Notes under the pieces: generated by a model | The model's database searches: none | Seen by the model: only the letters and a program-made list of their open reading frames with translations | What the model was told of the DNA's origin: nothing | DNA from: DSSM01 sp964484125 | Lineage (GTDB): Bacteria > Bacteroidota > Ignavibacteria > Tepidaquicellales > Tepidaquicellaceae | Direction: 5' to 3' | Length of the DNA: 64,000 nucleotides | Assembly (NCBI GenBank): GCA_964484125.1 | Contig: CAZAEK010000010.1 | Span: 1 to 64,000, forward strand | Position numbers and translations under genes: made by a program | In this document: piece after piece, positions 8,975 through 17,609 of the stretch | Layout: the number at the start of each line of letters is the position of its first letter | Numbering within the stretch: position 1 is the stretch's first letter

Positions 8975-9460
8975 ATGAGTTTACATACATTAAAGGTAGT
9001 TCAGAAGCTGCCAATATCAATAAACCGCGCATGGGATTTTATTTCATCTCCGGCTAATCTTCAGGAAATTACGCCTTCTAATCTTGGATTTAAAATTATA
9101 ACAGGAATCAATGACCCTATTGAAAATCCTTATACACCCGGAATGTACCGCGGTATTATTATCGGCTATATTGTAAAACCGTTTCTCGGTATTCCGGTGA
9201 AATGGGTTACTGAAATTACTCAGATAGAAAAACCATATTTTTTTATTGACGAACAAAGATTTGGTCCTTATAAATTCTGGCATCACAAACATTTTCTTAA
9301 AGAAATAGAAAATGGCGTTGAAATGACGGACGTAGTTCACTATATGTTACCCTTCGGATTTATAGGCGACATAATAAATTCGGTTTTAGTAAAAAATGAG
9401 TTAAAGAAAATATTTGATTTCAGGTTTAATAAACTTGAACTGCTTTTCGGTAAATTTTAG
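8975..9460 (+). CDS. SRPBCC (START-like) family protein
   Basis: A 161-residue protein with the N-terminal pattern of ligand-binding SRPBCC proteins: 'KLPISINRAWDFISSPANLQEITP' spans the first strand and helix, followed by alternating strands and a C-terminal helix ('FDFRFNKLELLFGKF'). The fold forms a hydrophobic pocket that binds lipids or small ligands. I see no residue pattern that identifies a ligand or an enzymatic role, and no signal peptide, so it should be cytoplasmic. It stands between a divergent peroxidase gene and a downstream secreted peptidase; a 13-bp inverted repeat separates it from the latter. Confidence 0.85.
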   Translation: MSLHTLKVVQKLPISINRAWDFISSPANLQEITPSNLGFKIITGINDPIENPYTPGMYRGIIIGYIVKPFLGIPVKWVTEITQIEKPYFFIDEQRFGPYKFWHHKHFLKEIENGVEMTDVVHYMLPFGFIGDIINSVLVKNELKKIFDFRFNKLELLFGKF

Positions 9461-9479
9461 CATTACAAAAAAGCAAATT

Positions 9480-9514
9480 ATGAATTAATTTAATGACAAA
9501 GTAAATTAATTCAT
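9480..9514. repeat. Perfect 13-bp inverted repeat next to a start codon
   Basis: The arms ATGAATTAATTTA (9480-9492) and TAAATTAATTCAT (9502-9514) are exact reverse complements around a 9-base loop. The right arm ends one base before the ATG at 9516. It follows the SRPBCC stop at 9460, so it could be a weak AT-only terminator, but there is no long T tract. It could also fold in the peptidase leader. Confidence 0.6.
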
Positions 9515-9515
9515 T

Positions 9516-10799
9516 ATGAAAAAAATATTATTATTCAGTTTTGTATTAACTCTTTTTGCAGTTACGGTTTTTTCTCAAAGCATTAAGTTTGAGGATTATT
9601 TTATCGAAAAATCTCTCAGAATTGATTTATTACACGCAGGAAATTCCGAATCATCATATTTTTATCTTGATAATTTAAAACAGGAACCATTTTGGGGAGG
9701 GTCTAAAAAAAACCTTCTCGATAAATTTGATTATGGTGAATACAGGGTGATTGTAAAAGATAAATCCTCAGGCAGGAATATTTATTCACGCGGTTATTCA
9801 ACTCTTTTTCAGGAATGGGCTTCAAGCCCTGAAGCTAAAACGGTAAGCAGAAGTTTTTTTGAAACAATTACTGTTCCATATCCGAAAAACCCCGTAAATA
9901 TTGAAATTTATGGTAGAAGTAAAAAAACTGATTTTGAAAAGGTTTTTGAATTTGAAGTAAATCCGGACAGTTATTTTATTTCACCGGAACTTTCCAAAAA
10001 ATATCCCTGGAAAAAAATAATAGATAACGGACCAGTTTCGGAAAAAGTTGATATTGTATTTCTTGCAGACGGTTATACAGAGACTGAAATGGTAAAATTC
10101 AGAGCAGACGCAGATAGAATGGTTGGTTATTTTTTCAGCAACTCGCCCTTTAAAGAAAACAAAGATAAATTTAATTTCTGGATTGTAGAATCTCCTTCTG
10201 CTGAATCAGGAACAGATTTTCCTAAAGATAAAATTTATAAAAATACAATTATAAATTCGTCATTCTCTACTTTTGATGTTGACAGATATCTTATGACCTA
10301 TGATATTAAAACTGTCAGAGATTTAGCGGCTAATGTTCCTTACGACCAGATAATTATTTTAGTGAATTCAAATGTATATGGAGGCGGTGGTGTTTATAAC
10401 TATTATTCAATTACATCTGTTGATGATAGCTTTTCTGATTTTGTACTTGTACATGAATTCGGTCACGGATTTGGCTGTCTTGCAGATGAATATTATACCT
10501 CTGATGTTGCAGTCGAAGATTACTATGATCTCAGCGTTGAACCTTATGAGCCAAATATTACAACACTTGTAAACTTTGATAAAAAATGGAAATCTATGCT
10601 CGAAAACGGCACTCCTGTTCCAACACCTCAAACTCCGGATTATAAAAATAAAATCGGAGTATTTGAAGGCGGCGGATACGTTGCAAAAGGTGTTTTCAGA
10701 CCATATATGGATTGCACAATGAAATCAAGAATAAGAGACGGATTTTGTCCTGTATGCCGAAAAGCACTGACCGAAATGATAGAATTCTACAGTAAATAA
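9516..10799 (+). CDS. M64 family (IgA peptidase-type) secreted metallopeptidase
   Basis: A 427-residue protein with a signal peptide (about 1-20, ending 'TVFSQ'). The zinc-binding motif 'HEFGHGFGCLADEYY' sits at about residues 313-327: H313, E314 and H317 plus a downstream aspartate, the extended HExxH...D pattern of peptidase family M64. An N-terminal beta-rich domain (about 25-145) precedes the catalytic region that begins at 'VDIVFLADGYTE', another M64 hallmark. Family members are secreted or periplasmic endopeptidases; the Clostridium ramosum member cleaves IgA, but most environmental ones have unknown substrates. Two cysteines in 'DGFCPVCRKAL' near the end could form a disulfide. There is no T9SS tail. 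Confidence 0.88.
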   Translation: MKKILLFSFVLTLFAVTVFSQSIKFEDYFIEKSLRIDLLHAGNSESSYFYLDNLKQEPFWGGSKKNLLDKFDYGEYRVIVKDKSSGRNIYSRGYSTLFQEWASSPEAKTVSRSFFETITVPYPKNPVNIEIYGRSKKTDFEKVFEFEVNPDSYFISPELSKKYPWKKIIDNGPVSEKVDIVFLADGYTETEMVKFRADADRMVGYFFSNSPFKENKDKFNFWIVESPSAESGTDFPKDKIYKNTIINSSFSTFDVDRYLMTYDIKTVRDLAANVPYDQIIILVNSNVYGGGGVYNYYSITSVDDSFSDFVLVHEFGHGFGCLADEYYTSDVAVEDYYDLSVEPYEPNITTLVNFDKKWKSMLENGTPVPTPQTPDYKNKIGVFEGGGYVAKGVFRPYMDCTMKSRIRDGFCPVCRKALTEMIEFYSK

Positions 10800-11001
10800 T
10801 TTTGATATTAAAGTAGTTGTTTTATTATATTTTTAATATTATGTTTAGCTTGCTGTAAGTTATTATGTTTTGCACACCGATTTTTTTCTTACCTGATGTT
10901 TTGCTTCCCGTTTAAGTTTGGCATATTCCTTAAAACATGTAATTATTAAGTGATTTTTTTTTTATTCTAAAAAATGAACTTTTATTAACTAAAAATATAC
11001 A

Positions 11002-12972
11002 ATGAGAAAAACAAACCGCATCCTGGTAATTTTAACATTACCTCTTTTTCTCCTCGCAAATCTTGTGTTTGGTCAGATTGATGACCCGACAAAAGATCAG
11101 ATTCCGCAGCACTTGCGGAGCATTAACCCTCCTTCTGTTTATGTTCCTTATGCAGTAGTTACTGTTAATGACTATGATAACTATATTATGGGAACAACCT
11201 ACGCCGAAGGACATATTTCAATCAATCCTTTGAATCCACTCCAGATGTTAACAGCATGGAACATCACAACTGCATTTAGAACTCAAAACGGAATGGATTT
11301 TTTCAATGCAACTCCGGGTTTTCCAAATTCTGCAGGAGACCCTGTTACTGCAGTTGATAGTTTAGGAAATGTTTATTACGAAACAATGAAAAGTCCTATA
11401 ACTGGCTGCTGGGTTGCAAAATCAACTAACTTCGGACAGTCATGGGTATATGCAAACGTAACGGCAGTAAGCGGAAACGATAAGAACTGGATTACCGCTG
11501 ATATGACTGCTGGTCCTTATACAAACTATGTCTATTCAATTATGACGAGTTCAGGAACAGCAAGTTTCTGGAGAAGTACAAATATCGGAACTTCTTTTGC
11601 ACAGACTGCAACATTAACTCCGCACTCACTTCCCGGTGCAATGGTTTGCGTCGGACCTAACGGGAATACTTCCGGCGGTTGTGTTTATGCAGTAACGCAC
11701 TCAGGTTCAAATGCCGTAGGTACATATACTTTTTTCCTGTCAACAAATGGTGGTGCATCATTTACAACCCAATCTTCAGTGCAATGGTCTAATATTATCG
11801 GAACAGAAATTTCCGGTCGTTCAACTGTCAGCGGAATGAGAACACGTCCTTATCCAATGATTGCGGCAGATAATAGCTGGGGACCATATCGCGGAAGATT
11901 ATACTGCGTTTATGCTTCAAATGAACCCGCGGGTAGCGGAAATAAATCAGATATATTCCTGAGATATTCAACTGATAAAGGTGTAACATGGTCAGCAAGA
12001 GTTACTGTAAATGACGACCCTAACACTCAAAATAATTTTCAGTTCTTCCCTGCTATCTGGAACGACCAGAAAACAGGAACACTTTATATCAAATGGTATG
12101 ACACAAGAAACTGTCCTACCAGCGACAGTATGGATGTATATGCAACATATACAACCAACGGAGGACAGTCATTTGCTCCAAATCAGAGGATAACAAATCA
12201 GCTATTCAAAATAAAACTCAGCAGTTCAGGAAGCCCGCCTGCTTATCAGGGCGATTATGACGCAATTATGTCTAATGGAAAAGTTTCAGTTCCGACCTGG
12301 ACAGATTTCAGGTATAACAACTACACTTCTATGATTGCTTATTTCCCTGATTTCGCAATGAAATTAAATCCGACAGTTGACAGTTTAAATAGTACAGTTG
12401 GTAATATTACAATTCAGATGCAGGTGCCGAGTGTTAAGTTATATACTGATACTGTAATTGTATCTGCCGCAATAACTCCAACTCCTCCAACAGGGAATAT
12501 TGCAATTTCATTTCCATCCGGAAATAAACTTACAACTTTCCCGGGTAATGTTCCTGTTAAGTTACTTGCTACAGGTGGTGTAACTGCAGGAACTTATACA
12601 CTCGAAGTTACTGCTCAGGGTCCAAACGGAACACCTGTTCACAAAAGAAGTGCAACAATAATAGTAAGTCCGACCGTTACCGGAACCGGAAACATAACAG
12701 AAGTAGTAAATGAATTTAAACTTCATCAGAATTATCCGAATCCTTTCAATCCTGTAACAAGAATAGAATACAACCTTGCAAAAAATACAGATGTTAGTCT
12801 TGTTATTTACAACAGTCTCGGTAAAGAAGTTGCTTCTTTCAACTATCCGAACCAACAGGCAGGAAAACATTTTGCAATGTTCAACGCAGGAAATTTAAGT
12901 TCAGGCGTATATTTCTATAAAATTAAAGCAGACGGATTTACAGATACAAAGTCAATGATACTTCTGAAATAA
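11002..12972 (+). CDS. Secreted sialidase-fold protein with T9SS sorting domain
   Basis: This 656-residue exported protein has a signal peptide (about 1-25, 'LLANLVFGQ'), a large region with sialidase/BNR-type repeats ('STNFGQSW', 'STNGGASF', 'STDKGVTW', 'TTNGGQSF') over about residues 100-430, a beta-sandwich region (about 455-560), and a C-terminal domain from about 568 that begins 'FKLHQNYPNPFNPVTRIEYNL' and ends 'KSMILLK'. The last part is the type A sorting domain that sends cargo through the type IX secretion system to the surface. I see no catalytic arginine triad to support sialidase activity. A strong terminator follows. Confidence 0.87.
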   Translation: MRKTNRILVILTLPLFLLANLVFGQIDDPTKDQIPQHLRSINPPSVYVPYAVVTVNDYDNYIMGTTYAEGHISINPLNPLQMLTAWNITTAFRTQNGMDFFNATPGFPNSAGDPVTAVDSLGNVYYETMKSPITGCWVAKSTNFGQSWVYANVTAVSGNDKNWITADMTAGPYTNYVYSIMTSSGTASFWRSTNIGTSFAQTATLTPHSLPGAMVCVGPNGNTSGGCVYAVTHSGSNAVGTYTFFLSTNGGASFTTQSSVQWSNIIGTEISGRSTVSGMRTRPYPMIAADNSWGPYRGRLYCVYASNEPAGSGNKSDIFLRYSTDKGVTWSARVTVNDDPNTQNNFQFFPAIWNDQKTGTLYIKWYDTRNCPTSDSMDVYATYTTNGGQSFAPNQRITNQLFKIKLSSSGSPPAYQGDYDAIMSNGKVSVPTWTDFRYNNYTSMIAYFPDFAMKLNPTVDSLNSTVGNITIQMQVPSVKLYTDTVIVSAAITPTPPTGNIAISFPSGNKLTTFPGNVPVKLLATGGVTAGTYTLEVTAQGPNGTPVHKRSATIIVSPTVTGTGNITEVVNEFKLHQNYPNPFNPVTRIEYNLAKNTDVSLVIYNSLGKEVASFNYPNQQAGKHFAMFNAGNLSSGVYFYKIKADGFTDTKSMILLK

Positions 12973-12998
12973 GATTTATTTAAACACTATGAATATAT

Positions 12999-13029
12999 AA
13001 AGGCAGAGCGCCCGGCTCTGCCTTTTTTT
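12999..13029 (+). terminator. Rho-independent terminator
   Basis: A 9-bp perfect stem AGGCAGAGC / GCTCTGCCT (13001-13009 with 13015-13023) encloses a 5-base GC-rich loop and runs into a T tract. It lies 27 bases after the stop of the T9SS protein at 12972. Confidence 0.92.
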
Positions 13030-13094
13030 ATTTCAGGTTAATACAAATTAATCTATTGAATAAATATAAGAATATAGTTATTTTGCAACGATCC

Positions 13095-13167
13095 GGACAG
13101 GTAGCTCAGTTGGTAGAGCAATGGACTGAAAATCCATGTGTCGGGGGTTCAATTCCCTCCCTGTCCA
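13095..13167 (+). tRNA. tRNA-Phe (anticodon GAA)
   Basis: A complete cloverleaf folds by hand. The acceptor stem GGACAGG (13095-13101) pairs with CCTGTCC (13160-13166). The D stem is GCTC/GAGC. The anticodon stem ATGGA/TCCAT (13121-13125 and 13133-13137) holds the loop CTGAAAA, giving anticodon GAA. The T arm is GGGGG-TTCAATT-CCCTC. The discriminator base is A13167 and no CCA is encoded. It is a single tRNA between two exported-protein genes. Confidence 0.96.
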
Positions 13168-13247
13168 CTTCGCTTTTTAAGGGGTAAGAATTTTCTTATT
13201 TAAGGGTTTTAATAAATTATTTTCTGATATTATTAATATATTTAAAA

Positions 13248-13277
13248 TTGATATTTAAGATTGTATCTTTATATAAT
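13248..13277 (+). promoter_or_regulatory. Candidate sigma-70-like promoter
   Basis: TTGATA (13248-13253) and TATAAT (13272-13277) are separated by 18 bases, placing a start about 17 bases before the ATG at 13301. The region is very AT-rich, and the promoter consensus in this lineage may differ, so this is only a pattern match. Confidence 0.35.
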
Positions 13278-13300
13278 TTGTTAACCATACTTCTTACAGA

Positions 13301-14260
13301 ATGAAAAAATTCCTTCTTCTTTTCTTACTAATTACATTATCAGTTACAGGAAAAATTTACTCACAGAATTTGCCGGATCAATTGGTAAAAGTAGCAGGCC
13401 TTTACGGCGAGAAATATCTCGAACCATTTACGACTGCATTCGGTTCAAATCTTAATTCTAGTTTTATAGGTGGCTTGAGACTGGATTCAAAACTCGGACC
13501 TCTTCCTGCAAATGTAAACATTTATGCAGGTCTAAAATTTTCAGGACTGATTCTAAACAGCGAAGACCAGTATTTTGATTTAACTTATGAAGATAAATAT
13601 AAATATAACGGACAGGAAGTTCTTGCTAAATTTGTTGTTAAAAATGCTCCGACCGTATTTGGAAGCACCACTCCCGCAAATGCTGATGTTTATGTATATA
13701 ATGTAAAGGTAAGTACGCAACAGTTAATCGGAGGAGTTTCAAATACAAAGTTTGTACCTTTATTTGTTCCGCAACTCGGAATAGGTTCAATTTACGGAAC
13801 TGACGTAGTAGTAAGATATTTTCCAACTCTTTCGCTTGGTAATTATGGAAAAATAGGTTTTACCGGATTTGCAATCAGACATAATTTTTCAAGTTATATT
13901 CCCAAAATGCCTTTTGATATTGCATTACAGGGAGGGTATCAGAATTTTAATGTTGAAAAAGATGATGGTTCAAGAATCATTAATGCAAACGCAACCTTTA
14001 TAAACCTGCAATTTAATAAGAATATTGCAATGTTTTCAATTTATGGTGCGGCACAGTTAGAAAATTTTTCAATAGATGTAAGTTATATTTATACTAATCC
14101 CTATGTCGGTGAAATTCCCGTAAACTTTGAACAAAAGGAAAGCGGAAATTTCCGTGGTATCCTCGGAGCAAGTTTTCATTTATTTCCCATAGTAGTAAAT
14201 GCTGATTTGAATTTTGGAAAAAGATTAATATTTACAGCAGGTATAGGTGCCGGCTTCTAA
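13301..14260 (+). CDS. Exported DUF6588-like outer-membrane protein
   Basis: A 319-residue protein with a signal peptide (about 1-22, 'TGKIYSQ') and an alternating beta-strand pattern throughout, ending 'RLIFTAGIGAGF' with a terminal phenylalanine as in outer-membrane barrels. The opening of the mature region ('YLEPFTTAFGSNLNSSFIGG', then 'GPLPANVNIYAGLKFSG') resembles the DUF6588 family of Bacteroidota as I remember it; I could not check this. The function is unknown; the features suggest an outer-membrane beta-barrel. A direct-repeat array begins a few bases after its stop codon. Confidence 0.65.
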   Translation: MKKFLLLFLLITLSVTGKIYSQNLPDQLVKVAGLYGEKYLEPFTTAFGSNLNSSFIGGLRLDSKLGPLPANVNIYAGLKFSGLILNSEDQYFDLTYEDKYKYNGQEVLAKFVVKNAPTVFGSTTPANADVYVYNVKVSTQQLIGGVSNTKFVPLFVPQLGIGSIYGTDVVVRYFPTLSLGNYGKIGFTGFAIRHNFSSYIPKMPFDIALQGGYQNFNVEKDDGSRIINANATFINLQFNKNIAMFSIYGAAQLENFSIDVSYIYTNPYVGEIPVNFEQKESGNFRGILGASFHLFPIVVNADLNFGKRLIFTAGIGAGF

Positions 14261-14269
14261 AAAACTTTC

Positions 14270-14331
14270 AACCTGATAAACTTTTAACCTGATAAACTTT
14301 TAACTTGATAAACTTTATTAACTTTATAAAC
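14270..14331 (+). repeat. Direct-repeat array of the AAACTTT family (16-bp units)
   Basis: Three adjacent 16-base units, AACCTGATAAACTTTT (14270-14285), an exact second copy (14286-14301) and a near copy (14302-14317), are followed by degenerate ACTTTATAAACT sequence. They share the ATAAACTT core with the 9-bp-period arrays elsewhere in the window. The array starts 9 bases after the stop of the previous gene and ends just before the next start. Confidence 0.85.
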
Positions 14332-14338
14332 TAACTAT

Positions 14339-16750
14339 ATGGATTATTCAAAGATAAAACCAAAAGATTTTACATTAGGTCCAAGGAGAGGAAAATACTA
14401 TGAAGTTTCCGATATAATGAAGGAAATATCTCCTGCTAAAGAATCCGAACTGAAAATGTTCGAAAAACTTGATTTGATCTACAGAACTCTCTGCGGAGTT
14501 CTTTACAATTTTGTTCCTACAAGCGGTCATCCGGGCGGTTCAATTTCTTCCGGAAGATTTGTACAGGGCATAATATACAATACTGCGGATTATGATTTTT
14601 CTGTTCCAACTGCAGATTATAATGATATGCTTGTTTACGCCGCAGGCCATAAAGCTATGGGACTTTATGCAATGTATGCTTTAAGAAATGAAATCATAAG
14701 AGTTTTTCATCCTGAACTTTTACCTGATGAGAAAAATCAACTCAGATTTGAAGATATGCTTGGGTTCAGAAGAAATCCAACAAACAATCTCCCTTTGTTT
14801 AAAAAGTATAATGCAAAGGCACTTGATGGACATCCAACTCCCGGTACACCATTTGTAAAAGTTGCGACAGGAGCCAGTGGTGTTGGAGTACCTGCTTCAT
14901 TTGGACTTGCTCTCGGAGCACTTGATTATTTCGGAGAAAATGCTCCAAGAGTTTTTGTGGTTGAAGGCGAAGGCGGAATGACTCCCGGACGTGTTCACGA
15001 AGCATTTGCTGCTGCCTCTTCAATGAGATTATATAATATTACAATCAATATAGATTTTAATCAGGCATCAATAGATTCAAATAATGTTTGCCGCGAAGGA
15101 GATAAAAAAGGTGATTATGTTCAGTGGAATCCTATGGAGCTTGCATACTTACACGATTTCAATGTAATATATGTTGATGATGGTAAAGACTTTTCAAAGA
15201 TATTTGCAGCACAGGAATTTGCAAAAAATATTGACAACAAAATGCCTACTGCAATCATTTACCGTACAATCAAGGGGTGGAAATATGGTATTGAAGGGAA
15301 AGGGTCACACGGTGCCGGTCATAAATTCTGTTCGCCTGAGTATTATAGTTTTATGGAAACTTTTGAAAAAGAATTTGGATTGAAAGTTCCTGTGTTTGAA
15401 AATAAATCAACCGAAGAATACAAAAATGAATTTGGAGTTATGGTTCCGAAATTTGAAGGTGATTGGAAAAATCTGGCAATTGAACAGAACTTCTGGGATA
15501 CAATGCTTGTATTAAGGAAAGCAGTAGAATCAACTCCTGAACTAAAAGAAGCCGCCGAGAAAATTATAAGTTCAAAAGAAAGACTCAATAAAATAAACCG
15601 CAAACCAAGAGCAAATGCCCCTAAACTCGAAAATCTTTATAATGACAAATCAATAGATTCAAAAGTAATACCGGAAGAACTTGGAATGAAACCCGGTAAT
15701 GTAACAACTATCCGTGCCGCCCTCGGTTCATCGCTCGGACTTCTTAATAAAAAAACCGGTGGAGCATTTATAGGAGCTGCTGCTGACCTGCTCGGTTCTA
15801 CCAGTGTTAACCTCGTAGGTGAAGGTTTCAACTCCGGTTTCTTTGATTCTGTTGATAATCCTGAATCCAGAATTCTTTCCATAGGAGGTATTTGCGAAGA
15901 TGCTATGGGAGCTATGATGGCAGGACTCGGAGCTTTTGGTAAAAACATAGGCGCAAGCTCTTCTTACGGTGCATTCATAGCGGCTATGGAACATACAGAT
16001 GCAAGGTTACACGGAATTGGAGAACAGGCAAAAGTTGAACATTACGGCGGACATTATAACACATGGATTCTTATTAACGCACATGCCGGATTAAAAACAG
16101 GGGAGGACGGACCTACTCACGCTGACCCGCAATGTTTACAACTACTTCAGGAAAACTTCCCAAAAGGTGTTATGATTACTCTGACTCCATGGGAACCGGG
16201 CGAAGTATGGAATCTGCTGGTTGAGGGTTTAAAGAAAAGACCGGCAGTTTTATCTCCTTTTGTAACAAGACCTAATGAAAAAATTGCAGACAGAGCCGCA
16301 CTTAATCTTGCTCCTGCTTCTGAATCAGTTAAAGGAGTTTACTTATTAAGAAAATCAAAAGCTGATAAATCAGACATTGATATTGTACTGCAGGAAAGCG
16401 GCGTAACCATTGAATTTATTACAAAAGTACTGCCACAGTTGGATAAAGAAGGAATAAACGCTAATGTGTATTATGTATCAAGTGCTGAACTGTTTGATTT
16501 ATTATCGCCGGAAGAGCAGGAAAAAATATTCCCTGCCAAAACAGGAGAAAATGCACTTGGTATAACAGGATTTACTCTGCCAACAATGTTAAGATGGATA
16601 ACCGGTGCAGAAGCAAGAAAAAATATATTACATCCGTTTAAGAGTGGTTATTTTCTTGGAAGCGGTAATGCTGAAAGCGTATTACATCAGGCAGGACTCG
16701 ATGCACCTGCTTTGCTGAAAGCTGTTAAAGATTTCCTGGCTAAGAAATAA
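14339..16750 (+). CDS. Divergent transketolase-like TPP enzyme
   Basis: This 803-residue protein has all three transketolase domains: the TPP-binding N-domain with 'SGHPGGS' (about 62-68) and 'AAGHKAMGLYAMYAL'; the pyrimidine-binding domain with 'FIGAAADLLGST' and 'GEDGPTHADP' (about 587); and a C-domain ending near 'GSGNAESVLHQAGL'. It would transfer two-carbon ketol units between sugar phosphates. It is longer than the usual 650-680 residues, with an N-terminal extension of about 45 residues and an insert around 345-440. The metal motif normally reading GDG reads 'GEGG' here (about 209), though the downstream asparagine is kept in 'IDFNQASID'. It may therefore use a different substrate from housekeeping transketolase. 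It stands alone and is followed by a terminator. Confidence 0.78.
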   Translation: MDYSKIKPKDFTLGPRRGKYYEVSDIMKEISPAKESELKMFEKLDLIYRTLCGVLYNFVPTSGHPGGSISSGRFVQGIIYNTADYDFSVPTADYNDMLVYAAGHKAMGLYAMYALRNEIIRVFHPELLPDEKNQLRFEDMLGFRRNPTNNLPLFKKYNAKALDGHPTPGTPFVKVATGASGVGVPASFGLALGALDYFGENAPRVFVVEGEGGMTPGRVHEAFAAASSMRLYNITINIDFNQASIDSNNVCREGDKKGDYVQWNPMELAYLHDFNVIYVDDGKDFSKIFAAQEFAKNIDNKMPTAIIYRTIKGWKYGIEGKGSHGAGHKFCSPEYYSFMETFEKEFGLKVPVFENKSTEEYKNEFGVMVPKFEGDWKNLAIEQNFWDTMLVLRKAVESTPELKEAAEKIISSKERLNKINRKPRANAPKLENLYNDKSIDSKVIPEELGMKPGNVTTIRAALGSSLGLLNKKTGGAFIGAAADLLGSTSVNLVGEGFNSGFFDSVDNPESRILSIGGICEDAMGAMMAGLGAFGKNIGASSSYGAFIAAMEHTDARLHGIGEQAKVEHYGGHYNTWILINAHAGLKTGEDGPTHADPQCLQLLQENFPKGVMITLTPWEPGEVWNLLVEGLKKRPAVLSPFVTRPNEKIADRAALNLAPASESVKGVYLLRKSKADKSDIDIVLQESGVTIEFITKVLPQLDKEGINANVYYVSSAELFDLLSPEEQEKIFPAKTGENALGITGFTLPTMLRWITGAEARKNILHPFKSGYFLGSGNAESVLHQAGLDAPALLKAVKDFLAKK

Positions 16751-16772
16751 ATATAAATCAGTTAATAATTAT

Positions 16773-16808
16773 AAGGACTAATCCATATACTGATTAGTCC
16801 TTTTTTTA
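16773..16808 (+). terminator. Rho-independent terminator
   Basis: An 11-bp perfect stem AAGGACTAATC / GATTAGTCCTT (16773-16783 with 16792-16802) with an 8-base loop leads into a run of seven or more T. It closes the transketolase-like gene. Confidence 0.92.
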
Positions 16809-16871
16809 CACGTTGATTTTACAATTATAAACTTATAGTTTCTACCATCTCTTATAAAATTCATTTTTATA

Positions 16872-17606
16872 ATGCAAAAGCTAAAAGCACTGATAATTGA
16901 TGATGAATTTCATGCAAGAGAAAATCTGAAGAATATGCTTTCAGATTACTGCCCTGAAGTAGAAGTAATCGGAGAAGCTGATTCGGGTATATCTGCGAGA
17001 AAATTAATTTACGAAAATAATCCGGAAGTAATATTTCTTGATATCAATATGCCGGTGATGGATGGATTTGATTTTCTTGAAAGTCTGCCTGAAAGAAATT
17101 TTTCTGTAGTATTTGTTACAGCTCATATGGAATACGGAATCAGGGCGGTAAAAGCAAGAGCAGTTGATTATCTCCTTAAACCTTTAAGTATAAAAGAATT
17201 ACAGTTATGTATAAAAAATCTCTTGCAAATTCACAGAAAAGAAAATCAGATTACAAATATTGAAGCACGCAGCAAACATAAAATAGTACTTACACATTTA
17301 CAGGGTTTTTCTGTATATGAGACAGATGATATAATAAGATTTGAAGCTGATGGTAATTATACAAAAGTATATTTTGCAGACAGAAAACCGATGACAATAT
17401 CAAAACCATTAAAATATTTCGAAGAAACTGGAGGAGAAGAATTTTTCAGGATTCATAAATCACACCTTATAAACCTTAAATATCTAAAAGAATTTTTAAA
17501 TCAGGATGGCGGATATGCTATATTAAAAGACGGAACAAAGGTTGAAATATCACGCAGAAAACTTCCTGAATTCATTGATAAAGTAAAAACATTATTAAAA
17601 AAATAG
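16872..17606 (+). CDS. LytTR-type response regulator
   Basis: A 244-residue two-component response regulator. The receiver domain (about 5-120) has the acidic pair D10-D11, phospho-acceptor D57 in 'IFLDINMPVMDG' and K103 in 'DYLLKPL'. The C-terminal half (about 140-244) is a LytTR DNA-binding domain, recognisable from 'RFEADGNYTKVYFADRK' and 'FFRIHKSHLINLKYL'. Its stop is 3 bases before the sensor kinase gene, so the pair forms one operon and the kinase is its obvious partner. An AT-only 8-bp inverted repeat (16852-16859 with 16865-16872) touches the start codon. Confidence 0.95.
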   Translation: MQKLKALIIDDEFHARENLKNMLSDYCPEVEVIGEADSGISARKLIYENNPEVIFLDINMPVMDGFDFLESLPERNFSVVFVTAHMEYGIRAVKARAVDYLLKPLSIKELQLCIKNLLQIHRKENQITNIEARSKHKIVLTHLQGFSVYETDDIIRFEADGNYTKVYFADRKPMTISKPLKYFEETGGEEFFRIHKSHLINLKYLKEFLNQDGGYAILKDGTKVEISRRKLPEFIDKVKTLLKK

Positions 17607-17609
17607 AAA

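Noticed and set aside
10800..11001. Possible small gene or RNA in the 202-base gap before the T9SS protein
   Set aside because: No open frame, stable hairpin or repeat was seen; probably just promoter DNA.
15637..15994. Overlapping antisense frames inside the transketolase-like gene
   Set aside because: Two frames cover the same DNA in different phases and have no domain; typical codon-bias shadows.
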